From positions 1 through 64,000 of the forward strand of contig JAYPQK010000010.1 of the NCBI GenBank assembly GCA_038131955.1: a stretch of DNA of 64,000 nt, in the 5' to 3' direction. The translations under genes and the position numbers were made by a program. This document shows, piece after piece, positions 35,911-44,665 of the stretch. The stretch comes from SHAN690 sp038131955 (lineage in GTDB: Bacteria > Bacteroidota > Bacteroidia > Flavobacteriales_G > Salibacteraceae). Numbering within the stretch: the first letter of the stretch is position 1; the number at the start of each line of letters is the position of its first letter. The notes under the pieces were generated by a model. The model was not told the DNA's origin and searched no databases. It saw only the letters and a program-made list of their open reading frames with translations.

Positions 35911-38219
35911 CGCATCAACTGTATTCTCTCGGTTCGCACCACACCTTCTTGCTCCACCTGAATAAAGTACAGGCCATTGTTAAGTCCTTCCAAAGAAACC
36001 TCACTTGGATCATGGCCTACCTTACCCTTCATATGAACTCTACCCAAGGCATCATAGATCAAAAACTCCGATCCATTTTGAACGCCGGATAAGAACAAAG
36101 TTCCATTAGTAGGATTTGGATAGATGTGCCAAACGTCACGCCCGGCCTCTTCAGCTCCAGTGGGCCAGCCTAAGTAGTAGGAGAAATCTCTCTTGCACCC
36201 ATTGGCATCCGTGACAGTAAGTCCGTAGGTGCCTGTCGGAACATTGGCCAGAACCGTGTCTGTGCTTCCGTCGAACCACTCCATCGAATAAGGAGCTACT
36301 CCTCCCGAAACCTGAACATGCACCGAACCGTTAGTAGCAGAATAAGGACTTGGAATGGTTCCCGAAAGCGCAGCTTGAATCGAATCGGGTTCTTCGATCA
36401 GTACTGCCACTAGCGTGCTGCAGGCCGTAGTGGTATCAATCCCCGTTACAGAATAAAGACCTGCACTCATATTGGATCGAACGGCATCTAAGGACCCATC
36501 ACTCCAAACGATCACCGTGTGCGAATCCAAGGCAACGACAGCCGAGCCATCCATTGCACCGGCACAAGTGATGGCTTCCGCATCCACAGAAAGCGTCGGA
36601 CCTTCTTCATCCGAAACCACAGCAGTTTGGATGAGGGCCTCACCGCTGGCATCCGTAAGGGTCAGGCTGTATACTCCAGGACAAAGGTCCGAGATCAAAG
36701 ATGACGTGTCACCGGTCGACCATGAGTAGGTGAAGGGAGCTTGCCCTCCGAGCGCTGTGGCCTCTATGGATCCATCGCAATTACCACATGTCGAAGAAGT
36801 AACATCTAGGAGCACCTGAGCGCACGTGTCTACAACACTTAAAACCGCTTTGTGCAGATTTAGTCTACCTCCTGTGGCCACCAAGCCATCCAGCGTACTC
36901 AACTCATCTACACCTTCGTTCAGAAGCTGATTTCGAATATAAAATGCGAGGTGGGCGGGTTGGTTACTGAGTTCGTCAAAGACGTCAGGACAAACCGCAC
37001 TGTACATCAAAGCAATAGCACCGGCCACGTGAGGCGTTGCCATTGAAGTTCCCGTTAAGTTGCCATATCCGCTGACCGTTGTAGAACGAATGTTGGTACC
37101 AGGAGCACCAAGGTCGATCGTACTTAAACCATAAGCAGCTCCGGAGTTCTTGACATCTGAGCTCGTCGTATTCGTAACACTGAGTAGGAAGTTACTTCCA
37201 CATGCGGTAGGAACATCCCCGGTCACGTCGATATTGATATTAATGTTTGCCGTAGCGCCTGCACTCAATACACCGGCTAGACCAAGTGAGTCGTACATAG
37301 CACACCAAAGTGGGTAATCAACAGGGTCGCCATAATCGACCCCAAAAGAGGCGTTGGTAGAAACCACATAAGCTCCGGCAGCACCTCCAGAGTTGTTGTA
37401 CATGCGGCGCATATCCAACACATAGGCATACGACGCTAAAACGGTTGATTCGATCGAAGATGATCCGGAAATCGGCAGGACCTTCACATTCCAATTCACT
37501 CCGGTAAGTCCGATTCCATTGTTTCCAACAGCCCCTACCGTACCGGCAACGTGGGTACCATGGTTACTCCATGATGGCGTTCCGCTATTGGTGTATGTAT
37601 TCCAGCCGTGTACATCATCTACGTAGCCATTATTGTCGTCATCGAGGCCGTTTGCAGGAATCTCATTGTGATTGGTAAATATGTTGGCTTCCAAGTCCTC
37701 ATGATCGATCGAAAAGCCACCGTCGATGACCGCTACCACGATCGTATCACCTTCAGGGGTAACACCGCCAGTAGTGATATCCCAAGCCGCTAACGCATCG
37801 ATATCTGCTGTTCCTGAACCGCCGTTGGTTCCATCGTTATAAAAAGCCCACTGTCCATCAAATTCAGGGTCGTTAGGAACATTGCGCTGAACCAAGTTTG
37901 TATGATTGAACTGGGCGACTTGAGTGGATGAAAGGCGCTCAGCCTGAAGAAAGGCTTCATGCTCCTCCACTTGGGCAGGGTCGAACTCGACCAACCAGAG
38001 GTTCATCGTCTGCGAAAGACGCTGTACAGGTTGGATCGACGAAACTCCCGCCTTGCTCATGTCTGAACACCAGCGCTCTACACTCACTTTTGGCGAGATC
38101 ATCACCATCAACTGCCCCGGGACATGGTCATTAACCTCCGAATAGCATACTTGTGCCAAAGTGAGCGAGGCCATCATCCATACGCTCACCAGCACCATCA
38201 ATACTTTTTTCATCATCAT
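35907..38219 (-). CDS. S8 (subtilisin-like) serine peptidase with SprB-like repeats and T9SS sorting domain
   Basis: A secreted protease of about 770 residues. After the signal peptide (MMMKKVLMVLVSVWMMASLTL, start chosen among three ATGs at 38213-38219) comes a subtilisin domain. Its triad is Asp in VIDGGFSIDHEDL (about 164), His in HGTHVAGTVG (about 220) and Ser in GTSMATPHVAGA (about 392). Two to three SprB-type repeats follow (for example CGNCDGSIEATALGGQAPFT and GGVAPYSMEWFDGSTDT). The C-terminus is a T9SS type A domain (VWHIYPNPTNGTLFLSG, LNNGLYFIQV). It is likely exported and anchored at the surface to degrade protein. It is divergent from the helicase gene and coupled to the peroxidase gene. 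Confidence 0.93.
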   Translation of the reverse strand: MMMKKVLMVLVSVWMMASLTLAQVCYSEVNDHVPGQLMVMISPKVSVERWCSDMSKAGVSSIQPVQRLSQTMNLWLVEFDPAQVEEHEAFLQAERLSSTQVAQFNHTNLVQRNVPNDPEFDGQWAFYNDGTNGGSGTADIDALAAWDITTGGVTPEGDTIVVAVIDGGFSIDHEDLEANIFTNHNEIPANGLDDDNNGYVDDVHGWNTYTNSGTPSWSNHGTHVAGTVGAVGNNGIGLTGVNWNVKVLPISGSSSIESTVLASYAYVLDMRRMYNNSGGAAGAYVVSTNASFGVDYGDPVDYPLWCAMYDSLGLAGVLSAGATANININIDVTGDVPTACGSNFLLSVTNTTSSDVKNSGAAYGLSTIDLGAPGTNIRSTTVSGYGNLTGTSMATPHVAGAIALMYSAVCPDVFDELSNQPAHLAFYIRNQLLNEGVDELSTLDGLVATGGRLNLHKAVLSVVDTCAQVLLDVTSSTCGNCDGSIEATALGGQAPFTYSWSTGDTSSLISDLCPGVYSLTLTDASGEALIQTAVVSDEEGPTLSVDAEAITCAGAMDGSAVVALDSHTVIVWSDGSLDAVRSNMSAGLYSVTGIDTTTACSTLVAVLIEEPDSIQAALSGTIPSPYSATNGSVHVQVSGGVAPYSMEWFDGSTDTVLANVPTGTYGLTVTDANGCKRDFSYYLGWPTGAEEAGRDVWHIYPNPTNGTLFLSGVQNGSEFLIYDALGRVHMKGKVGHDPSEVSLEGLNNGLYFIQVEQEGVVRTERIQLMR

Positions 38220-38261
38220 AATAATAGACGAAAATCGCAGAAATAAGTTGATTTTTAGGCC

Positions 38262-40787
38262 ATGGATCTCTCCCAACCTTTTCTGGTATACAAAAGTTCT
38301 GCTGGTTCTGGCAAGACTTTCAACCTAGCCAAGGTGTATCTGAGCCTTATTCTGGGCACAACGGATCCAACCTATTTCCGACAGATATTGGCAATTACAT
38401 TCACGGTAAAAGCCGCTGCAGAAATGAAGGATAGGATCATCACCTATCTCTCCATTTTGGCCGGAAATTCCTCACGATATCGCAATGACTCCGAGGCCAT
38501 GATGGCTGTATTGATGGACGAACTGGGTCTTTCCAGAGAAGTCATTTCGGAGCGCAGCAAGCAACGCCTCGATCACATTTTACACCAATATGGTGATCTG
38601 CACATCGTAACGATCGATAAGTTTTTCGCACGTTTGATACGTGCTTTTGCGAGCGAACTCACCCTTTCGCCTGACTTCGAGATCACCATTGATCATTCTC
38701 AATTCGTGGATCGAGCAACTGAGCTGTTGTACGAGAGGATCGGCGAAGATCAAGACCTGACCCACCTAATTCTTCATTTACTCCACTCACGTCTGTCTGA
38801 AGATTCGTCGAACAACGCCGATGATGTGATCCAGAACGCTTGCAACACACTGCTTTCAGACGACTTCTACTTCATTCGAGATCGATTCAAGAACTGGGAA
38901 CCTAAGGAGGTATACGAACTCAAGGACCAGCTTCAAGTCGAGTCAGAATCCATCAAAGAACAGTTCATTGCCCCAGCCAAAGCGGCCATGGAACTCCTTC
39001 GATCAAGGGGCATTGAAGCCGCTGATGTCGCCCGAGGCAACAGCGGGATCTATGCCTACTTCCGACAACTTGCGGATGGTGACCTGAGCAAGGTAGCACC
39101 CAATTCCTATGTCATTGCTACGATCGAAGAGGACAAATGGATGAGCGGAAAGAAGAACGAAGCCGTTGAGTATGTCAAGGATGAACTCAGAACGCGCTAT
39201 GAAGAAATTCAAGCCTTCCTTCCACTTTATGAGCAATATTCATTGATCCAGGCCATTCTGAAAAGTATCTACACCTTGGGATTCTTTTCCGCTTTGGAAG
39301 AAGTCATTCAGGATATCCAAGAAGAAGATAATGTCAGGTTGCTGAGCGAGTTCAATACGATGATCTCGGATCAGCTTCAACACGAACAGACCTCCTTCCT
39401 TTTCGAGAGGCTGGGAAATCAGTTCCAACATATTCTCATCGATGAGTTTCAGGACACATCAGTCCTTCAATGGAAAAACCTCATCCCGCTAGTGGAAAAC
39501 AGTCTCTCAGAAGGAAACACCTCACTGATCGTAGGAGACGCCAAGCAGTCGATCTACCGATGGCGCAATAGTGAACCCGAGCAGTTCGTGAGCCTTCCAA
39601 CTGTAGAACACCCCGCAAAAGAATTGTTTGAAGCTTCGCATAAGGAAATAGTACTCGCCCAAAACTTTCGCTCGGCAAAGAATGTAGTAGACTTCAACAA
39701 CCGATTCTTCGAGGCAATGAAAATTCAGTTGCTGGATAAAGCCCATCAAAATACCTACGACGAGCTCAAACAAACTCCCGTGAGCAAGAACCCCGGTAAG
39801 GTACGCTGGTGGATCGAAGCGGATAAGGATAAGAAGAAGGATGACTTGATGCTGAAGTACGTTGATCGTGTTCGAACCTTGGTAGACAAGGAGAAGGTAA
39901 GACCTGGTGAGATCTGCTGTCTCTTTCGAACGAACAAGGACGCCGCAGAAGTCGCATCGATGCTATTGCAAAGCGGACTGGATGTAGTATCTCAGGAAAG
40001 TTTATTACTGGCGTCCAATCCTTTGGTTCAACTCCTAGTCACGTCTCTTCATGCGCTCCAGCGTGAAAAGGATCCGTTCATCGTTCAGCTCTGGCTGTCT
40101 CGTATGCATCACGTGAAGCCCCTGGAGCATTACCATAACCTCGCAAGAAAGGCGAAACACGAAAAGTGGAGTTTTGGTCAAGCTTCTCAGTCAATCGGGT
40201 ACAACCTCCTTACTCCTGAGATCAAACAAGGCGACACCTTCCAAAGGTCGATGGCCTTGTGCAGAGAATTGAAGCTGGACGTGACGAATCCATTCGTTTC
40301 GAAATTCTTGGATATCTGTCTCCACTACGAGCAAACGGGAGGCTATCTGAAGGAGTCATTTCTCGAGCGTTGGGAGAAACTTTCTATTGATACCAGTATT
40401 CAACTCAGCGAAACTCCTGATGCCGTCTCCGTCATGACCATTCACAAATCCAAGGGACTGGAATACCCGGTGGTTCTAGTTTTTCTTCCGGAGATCAAGA
40501 AGAAGAACACCAAAGTCAACGGTTGGGTGGAACTCAAAGCACCATTCGACATGGGCATGGTTCAACTGTCGCTCTCAAGCCTGAAAGAGACCCCATTCAA
40601 AGCTTTATACGAGTCAGAGGACGCCCGTTCTATGTTGGATATGCTCAATGTCCTCTACGTGGCATTCACCCGAGCCGAAAGACACTTAGAGATTCTCTCA
40701 AATGCCCCTTCGAAAGAAAGTCCACTTCATGAGATAACTACCTGGAACGAGTGGAACGAGGAAAAAAGAGTGCTCGAGATCGGCTGA
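38262..40787 (+). CDS. UvrD/AddA-like superfamily I helicase lacking the C-terminal nuclease domain
   Basis: An 841-residue SF1A helicase. Walker A is SSAGSGKTFNLAKVYLS (GKT at 17-19), motif II is LIDEFQDTS (about 393), and motifs III/IV include VGDAKQSIYRWRN and AQNFRSAKNVV. Motif V is MTIHKSKGLEYPVVLV (about 725) and motif VI is NVLYVAFTRAERH. Bacteroidota homologues (exonuclease V beta / AddA type) usually run to about 1050 residues with a PD-(D/E)XK nuclease at the end. Here the protein ends about 40 residues after motif VI, and the convergent SRPBCC gene begins at once. No AddB partner is visible. The role is probably in recombination or repair, as helicase only. Confidence 0.88.
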   Translation: MDLSQPFLVYKSSAGSGKTFNLAKVYLSLILGTTDPTYFRQILAITFTVKAAAEMKDRIITYLSILAGNSSRYRNDSEAMMAVLMDELGLSREVISERSKQRLDHILHQYGDLHIVTIDKFFARLIRAFASELTLSPDFEITIDHSQFVDRATELLYERIGEDQDLTHLILHLLHSRLSEDSSNNADDVIQNACNTLLSDDFYFIRDRFKNWEPKEVYELKDQLQVESESIKEQFIAPAKAAMELLRSRGIEAADVARGNSGIYAYFRQLADGDLSKVAPNSYVIATIEEDKWMSGKKNEAVEYVKDELRTRYEEIQAFLPLYEQYSLIQAILKSIYTLGFFSALEEVIQDIQEEDNVRLLSEFNTMISDQLQHEQTSFLFERLGNQFQHILIDEFQDTSVLQWKNLIPLVENSLSEGNTSLIVGDAKQSIYRWRNSEPEQFVSLPTVEHPAKELFEASHKEIVLAQNFRSAKNVVDFNNRFFEAMKIQLLDKAHQNTYDELKQTPVSKNPGKVRWWIEADKDKKKDDLMLKYVDRVRTLVDKEKVRPGEICCLFRTNKDAAEVASMLLQSGLDVVSQESLLLASNPLVQLLVTSLHALQREKDPFIVQLWLSRMHHVKPLEHYHNLARKAKHEKWSFGQASQSIGYNLLTPEIKQGDTFQRSMALCRELKLDVTNPFVSKFLDICLHYEQTGGYLKESFLERWEKLSIDTSIQLSETPDAVSVMTIHKSKGLEYPVVLVFLPEIKKKNTKVNGWVELKAPFDMGMVQLSLSSLKETPFKALYESEDARSMLDMLNVLYVAFTRAERHLEILSNAPSKESPLHEITTWNEWNEEKRVLEIG

Positions 40788-41258
40788 TCACTTCTTGAAC
40801 TCTCCGAACATCTGAACCAACTTCTTCTCTCGAAAAGAGAAAATGTGCTCCAATTGTCTCTTGACGAAGATCCAATGTGCGATTCGCCCAAGTGGACCAA
40901 GAGGAAGGGCATAATCAACGATATCGGAAGCCAGCACTCCGCCTTCGATCGGTTCGAAGAAATGCTTATGGTGCCAAAAAGCATACGGACCAAAACGCTG
41001 TTCGTCTACGAAGTACTTCCCCTCCTCTACATGGGTGATCTCTGTGGTCCAACGCATCGGAATACCTAAAAGAGGAGTCACAATGTAGTTGATGATCTGT
41101 CCGGCGTACATTTTATCACCTCCTAAGTCGCTAAGGATCTTGAATTTCAGGTCATCAGGAGTGATCTCCTGCAGATTCTTCGGTGTCGAAAAATACGCCC
41201 ATGCTTCCTCCATGGTAATGGGAAGCTTTTGAGTCTTGGCCAAACGATATACCTTCAT
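40788..41258 (-). CDS. SRPBCC family protein (START-like ligand-binding fold)
   Basis: A 156-residue single-domain protein with the helix-grip pattern: MEEAWAYFSTPKNLQEITPDDLKFKI near the N-terminus, then strands including MRWTTEITHVEEGKYFVDEQ and FGPYAFWHHKHFFEP, and a long C-terminal helix. Proteins of this kind bind hydrophobic ligands; the ligand is unknown, and there is no signal peptide. The ATG at 41256-41258 was preferred to a TTG three codons upstream. Its stop abuts that of the helicase gene. Confidence 0.85.
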   Translation of the reverse strand: MKVYRLAKTQKLPITMEEAWAYFSTPKNLQEITPDDLKFKILSDLGGDKMYAGQIINYIVTPLLGIPMRWTTEITHVEEGKYFVDEQRFGPYAFWHHKHFFEPIEGGVLASDIVDYALPLGPLGRIAHWIFVKRQLEHIFSFREKKLVQMFGEFKK

Positions 41259-41293
41259 ACCCTTCAAACAACTTAAGCACCTTCAGGTTCTGT

Positions 41294-41746
41294 ATGCGCG
41301 TTGACTTTTTTCGACTTAGCGAAATGGATGCCGCCCTTTGGCAAGAGGTGATGGCTCTGAGATCAGATGTGTTCGTTTTAGAACAGCAATGCGTATACCT
41401 CGACCCCGATAAAGAAGATACTGACGCCATCCATCTTTTATTTCGAGACGAGGAAACCATCACCGGATACCTGCGCATCATCGAAAAAGAAGATTGGCAC
41501 CTCGGACGGATCATTGTACCCCAATCACACCGAGGAAAAGGGCTAGGCAAAGAATTGGTAACAGCCGGCGTCAACTTCTGCAAGCAACAAGCCTCGCAAA
41601 AGGACATTGTCATGTCGTCACAGGTCTACCTCAGTGACTTCTATTCTTCTCTTGGCTTTGCCGCCGAGGGTCACATGTATCTGGAAGACGGTATTCCACA
41701 TATTCACATGGTTTTTAACGAAGCGTTGAAAGCTGCTGTGGATTAA
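41294..41746 (+). CDS. GNAT family N-acetyltransferase, ElaA-like
   Basis: A 150-residue GNAT fold protein. The N-terminal ALWQEVMALRSDVFVLEQQCVYLDPDKED is characteristic of the ElaA subfamily. The acetyl-CoA pyrophosphate loop is HRGKGLGKELV and the C-terminal region FYSSLGFAAEG follows family form. The acceptor is unknown. It is a single gene, divergent from SRPBCC with a 35-bp gap. Confidence 0.9.
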   Translation: MRVDFFRLSEMDAALWQEVMALRSDVFVLEQQCVYLDPDKEDTDAIHLLFRDEETITGYLRIIEKEDWHLGRIIVPQSHRGKGLGKELVTAGVNFCKQQASQKDIVMSSQVYLSDFYSSLGFAAEGHMYLEDGIPHIHMVFNEALKAAVD

Positions 41747-41877
41747 CCGTGTAGAAGTTTTTCTGTCGCTGGAGCTCCCTGTTTCTGCTGCCTTGGAATA
41801 CACACTAAACCAGAGGGATCAAGATGCCACGTGGAAAAGAAATCCTAGCATCAAAGGTCTTCACCGTGATCGATTGA

Positions 41878-41885
41878 TACCTTTG
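41878..41885 (+). promoter_or_regulatory. -7 promoter box immediately before dnaB
   Basis: TACCTTTG is an exact TAnnTTTG match that ends 4 bp before the dnaB ATG (41890). If used, transcription would start at or within a base or two of the start codon, giving a leaderless mRNA. No -33 element is evident. Confidence 0.45.
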
Positions 41886-41889
41886 ATTC

Positions 41890-43416
41890 ATGGAAGAACC
41901 GAAGCCAGGATCGAGTCCTAAGAAGAGCGGACTTAGTGTAGTTAGGAAACAAATGGAAAGCCCTGAATATGGGAAACTTCCACCCCAAGCCGTTGATCTA
42001 GAAGAGGCTGTACTCGGCGCACTTCTACTTGACAAAGAGGCCCTGACGGATGTTATCGATATCCTTAAGAAGGAGAGCTTTTACAAGGAAGATCATCAGA
42101 TGATCTATGATGCCATCCTAGACCTTTTTGAGCGCTCCGAACCGATCGATATCCTGACGGTCACGCAAGAACTGAAGAAAAAAGGCAACCTCGAAGTTGT
42201 AGGAGGAGCATTCTATATTGCCCAACTCACGAACCGCGTTGCATCTAGCGCCCACGTCGAAGCCCACTCAAGAATCATCGCTCAAAAGCACATTCAGCGC
42301 GAGCTTATCAAGATCTCCAGCGATACCATCAAGGACGCTTACGACGAAACGATCGACGTGTTTGACCTTTTGGATTCATCAGAAGCTCGACTCTTTGAAG
42401 TCGCGGAAGGAAACATCCGGAAGTCTTATGAAGACATGGATAAGCTCCTTCACAAAGCGGTAAAACAACTCGAGAAGATCAGCAAAGAAGAAGGGACGAG
42501 TGGTGTTCCTACCGGATTTCGCGACCTCGACCGACTCACGGGTGGATTTCAGCCATCTGACATGGTGGTTATCGCTGCGCGTCCAGGTATGGGTAAGACG
42601 GCGTTTGTACTTTCTCTTGCGCGCAATTCAGCCGTGGATTACAAAAAGGGCATTGCCATCTTCTCCTTGGAAATGTCGTCACTCCAGTTGGTCAATCGTC
42701 TGATCGCTTCCGAGACACAGATCTCAGCAGAGAAGCTCAAGAAAGGAACACTGGAGCCATATGAGTGGGAACAGCTCAATAGCCGCATCGGTAAGTTGAA
42801 CAATGCCCCGATCTACATCAATGACACACCGGGACTCTCGGTCTTCGAATTACGCGCTCAATGCCGTCGACTCAAAGCCGAGAAAGACATCCAAATGGTG
42901 ATCATCGATTACCTGCAGCTAATGTCAGGAAGCGCGAATAGCGGTGGTAACCGTGAGCAGGAGATCAGTACGATCTCACGTGCGATCAAGGGTATTGCCA
43001 AGGAATTGAATGTACCGATCCTCGCTCTTAGTCAGTTGAGTCGAGCGGTAGAAACCCGCGGTGGTGATAAAAGACCACAACTCAGTGACCTGCGTGAATC
43101 CGGAGCGATCGAGCAGGATGCGGATATGGTGATGTTCATCTATCGACCCGAGTACTATGGCATTCTTCAAGATGAAGATGGCAACAGCACACAAGGTTTG
43201 GGCGAATTGATCGTTGCTAAGCACAGGAATGGTGCTACCGATAACGTACGTGTTAAATTTGAGAACCACTTGGCGAAATTTGGCAACTGGGATCAAAACG
43301 CATTCGGCATCAGCACCGAAGCCGATGTTCAGGTAGAAGATGACTATGGAAGGCAAATACTCAAATCGGAGAATTGGGATAATGTGGACGACAGCGACGA
43401 TGAGCCTCCGTTCTAG
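41890..43416 (+). CDS. dnaB: replicative DNA helicase DnaB
   Basis: DnaB is the hexameric 5'-3' helicase of the replication fork. The N-terminal primase-interacting domain starts at KLPPQAVDLEEAVLGALLLD. The RecA-like ATPase domain has GVPTGFRDLDRLTGGFQPSD, Walker A AARPGMGKTAF (about 230-240), Walker B VIIDYLQLM, and the arginine-finger region SDLRESGAIEQDADMVMFIYR with AKHRNGATDNVRVKF. The 508-residue length shows no intein. The next gene starts inside its last 17 bp. Confidence 0.97.
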   Translation: MEEPKPGSSPKKSGLSVVRKQMESPEYGKLPPQAVDLEEAVLGALLLDKEALTDVIDILKKESFYKEDHQMIYDAILDLFERSEPIDILTVTQELKKKGNLEVVGGAFYIAQLTNRVASSAHVEAHSRIIAQKHIQRELIKISSDTIKDAYDETIDVFDLLDSSEARLFEVAEGNIRKSYEDMDKLLHKAVKQLEKISKEEGTSGVPTGFRDLDRLTGGFQPSDMVVIAARPGMGKTAFVLSLARNSAVDYKKGIAIFSLEMSSLQLVNRLIASETQISAEKLKKGTLEPYEWEQLNSRIGKLNNAPIYINDTPGLSVFELRAQCRRLKAEKDIQMVIIDYLQLMSGSANSGGNREQEISTISRAIKGIAKELNVPILALSQLSRAVETRGGDKRPQLSDLRESGAIEQDADMVMFIYRPEYYGILQDEDGNSTQGLGELIVAKHRNGATDNVRVKFENHLAKFGNWDQNAFGISTEADVQVEDDYGRQILKSENWDNVDDSDDEPPF

Positions 43417-44665
43417 TCTACTGCTAGCCTTTTTATTGATCCTATCTTCTACCCTCTCGGCGAAGAAGATCTTGGTCCCTATGGACGAGGAGCAGGCAAA
43501 CCACTTGAAAGCTTATGGAATTGCCTACTGGACGCTGGAAAAAGAGGTCGAAGTACAATGGCTTCTCAACTACCGAGGAGGAAGCTTCTTGATCGAACAC
43601 TATCCCCAGATCGAACAGGAGTTGGTCATTCGCGGCATTTCCTATGAGAACATTCCGGACGCAAAGGCAGCGGGCATCCTACTCGAGATTTCGAATCCTG
43701 AGGTCAATATGGATGCGGTGAAGCTCGAAAAAGCACCAAAGATCGCGGTCTATTCACCTAAGAGCGCTCAGCCATGGGATGATGCCGTAACCTTAGTACT
43801 GACCTACGCCGAGATCCCCTACGATGTAATCTATGACGATGAGATCATCGATGGAAAACTTCACTTATACGACTGGCTCCACCTCCACCACGAGGACTTT
43901 ACCGGTCAGTATGGTCGGTTCTATGGTTCTTATCGAAATCATAAATGGTATCAGGACCAAGTAGCCGAGTTTGAAGAGACCGCAGCCCGCCTAGGATTCA
44001 CGAAGGTATCCGAGCTCAAATTAGCTGTAGCATTGAGGATCAAAGAATACACTTCTGGGGGAGGGTTCCTCTTTTCGATGTGTTCAGGCACTGATTCCTA
44101 CGACATTGCCTTGGCGGCAGAGAATGTCGACATCTGTGAGCGCATGTTCGATGGAGACCCCGCCGACCCAATGGCTCAGAAGAAGCTGGAATTTGATCGT
44201 TCGTTTGCCTTTGAGGATTACAACCTCATCATGAATCCGATGGTCTATGAATTTTCAGAGATCGATGCCACCGAGATTCACGCACGAATAAGTCCGAAAG
44301 AAGACTTCTTTACGCTATTTGATTTCTCGGCAAAATGGGATCCCGTCCCGACCATGCTTTGTCAAAACCATCAACAGATCGTAAAAGGCTTCATGGGACA
44401 AACCACCTCCTATCGCACCGAGTACATCAAGCCGGAGGTACTTGTGCTGGCGGAGAACAAGGGCCTGGGAATCGCTAAATACATCCACGGGGAATTCGGA
44501 GAGGGTCAATGGACATTCTATGGCGGACACGACCCTGAAGACTATCAGCATTTTGTTGGCGATCCTCCCACGGATCTGAACCTACACCCTAACTCACCGG
44601 GATACAGGTTGATCTTGAACAATGTGCTATTTCCCGCAGCCAAGAAGAAAAAGCAGAAGACCTGA
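43400..44665 (+). CDS. exported GATase1-like protein, often labelled asparagine synthetase B, function unknown
   Basis: A 421-residue protein beginning with a signal peptide (MSLRSSLLLAFLLILSSTLS). The body begins KKILVPMDEEQANHLKAYGI, and GGGFLFSMCSGTDSYDIALA resembles the nucleophile elbow of class I glutamine-amidotransferase folds. GGHDPEDYQHFVGDPPTDL near the C-terminus is conserved in Bacteroidota homologues, which databases commonly call asparagine synthetase B although no synthetase domain is visible. The ATG at 43400 overlaps the dnaB stop by 17 bp, so the two are co-translated. The real function is unknown. Confidence 0.7.
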   Translation: MSLRSSLLLAFLLILSSTLSAKKILVPMDEEQANHLKAYGIAYWTLEKEVEVQWLLNYRGGSFLIEHYPQIEQELVIRGISYENIPDAKAAGILLEISNPEVNMDAVKLEKAPKIAVYSPKSAQPWDDAVTLVLTYAEIPYDVIYDDEIIDGKLHLYDWLHLHHEDFTGQYGRFYGSYRNHKWYQDQVAEFEETAARLGFTKVSELKLAVALRIKEYTSGGGFLFSMCSGTDSYDIALAAENVDICERMFDGDPADPMAQKKLEFDRSFAFEDYNLIMNPMVYEFSEIDATEIHARISPKEDFFTLFDFSAKWDPVPTMLCQNHQQIVKGFMGQTTSYRTEYIKPEVLVLAENKGLGIAKYIHGEFGEGQWTFYGGHDPEDYQHFVGDPPTDLNLHPNSPGYRLILNNVLFPAAKKKKQKT

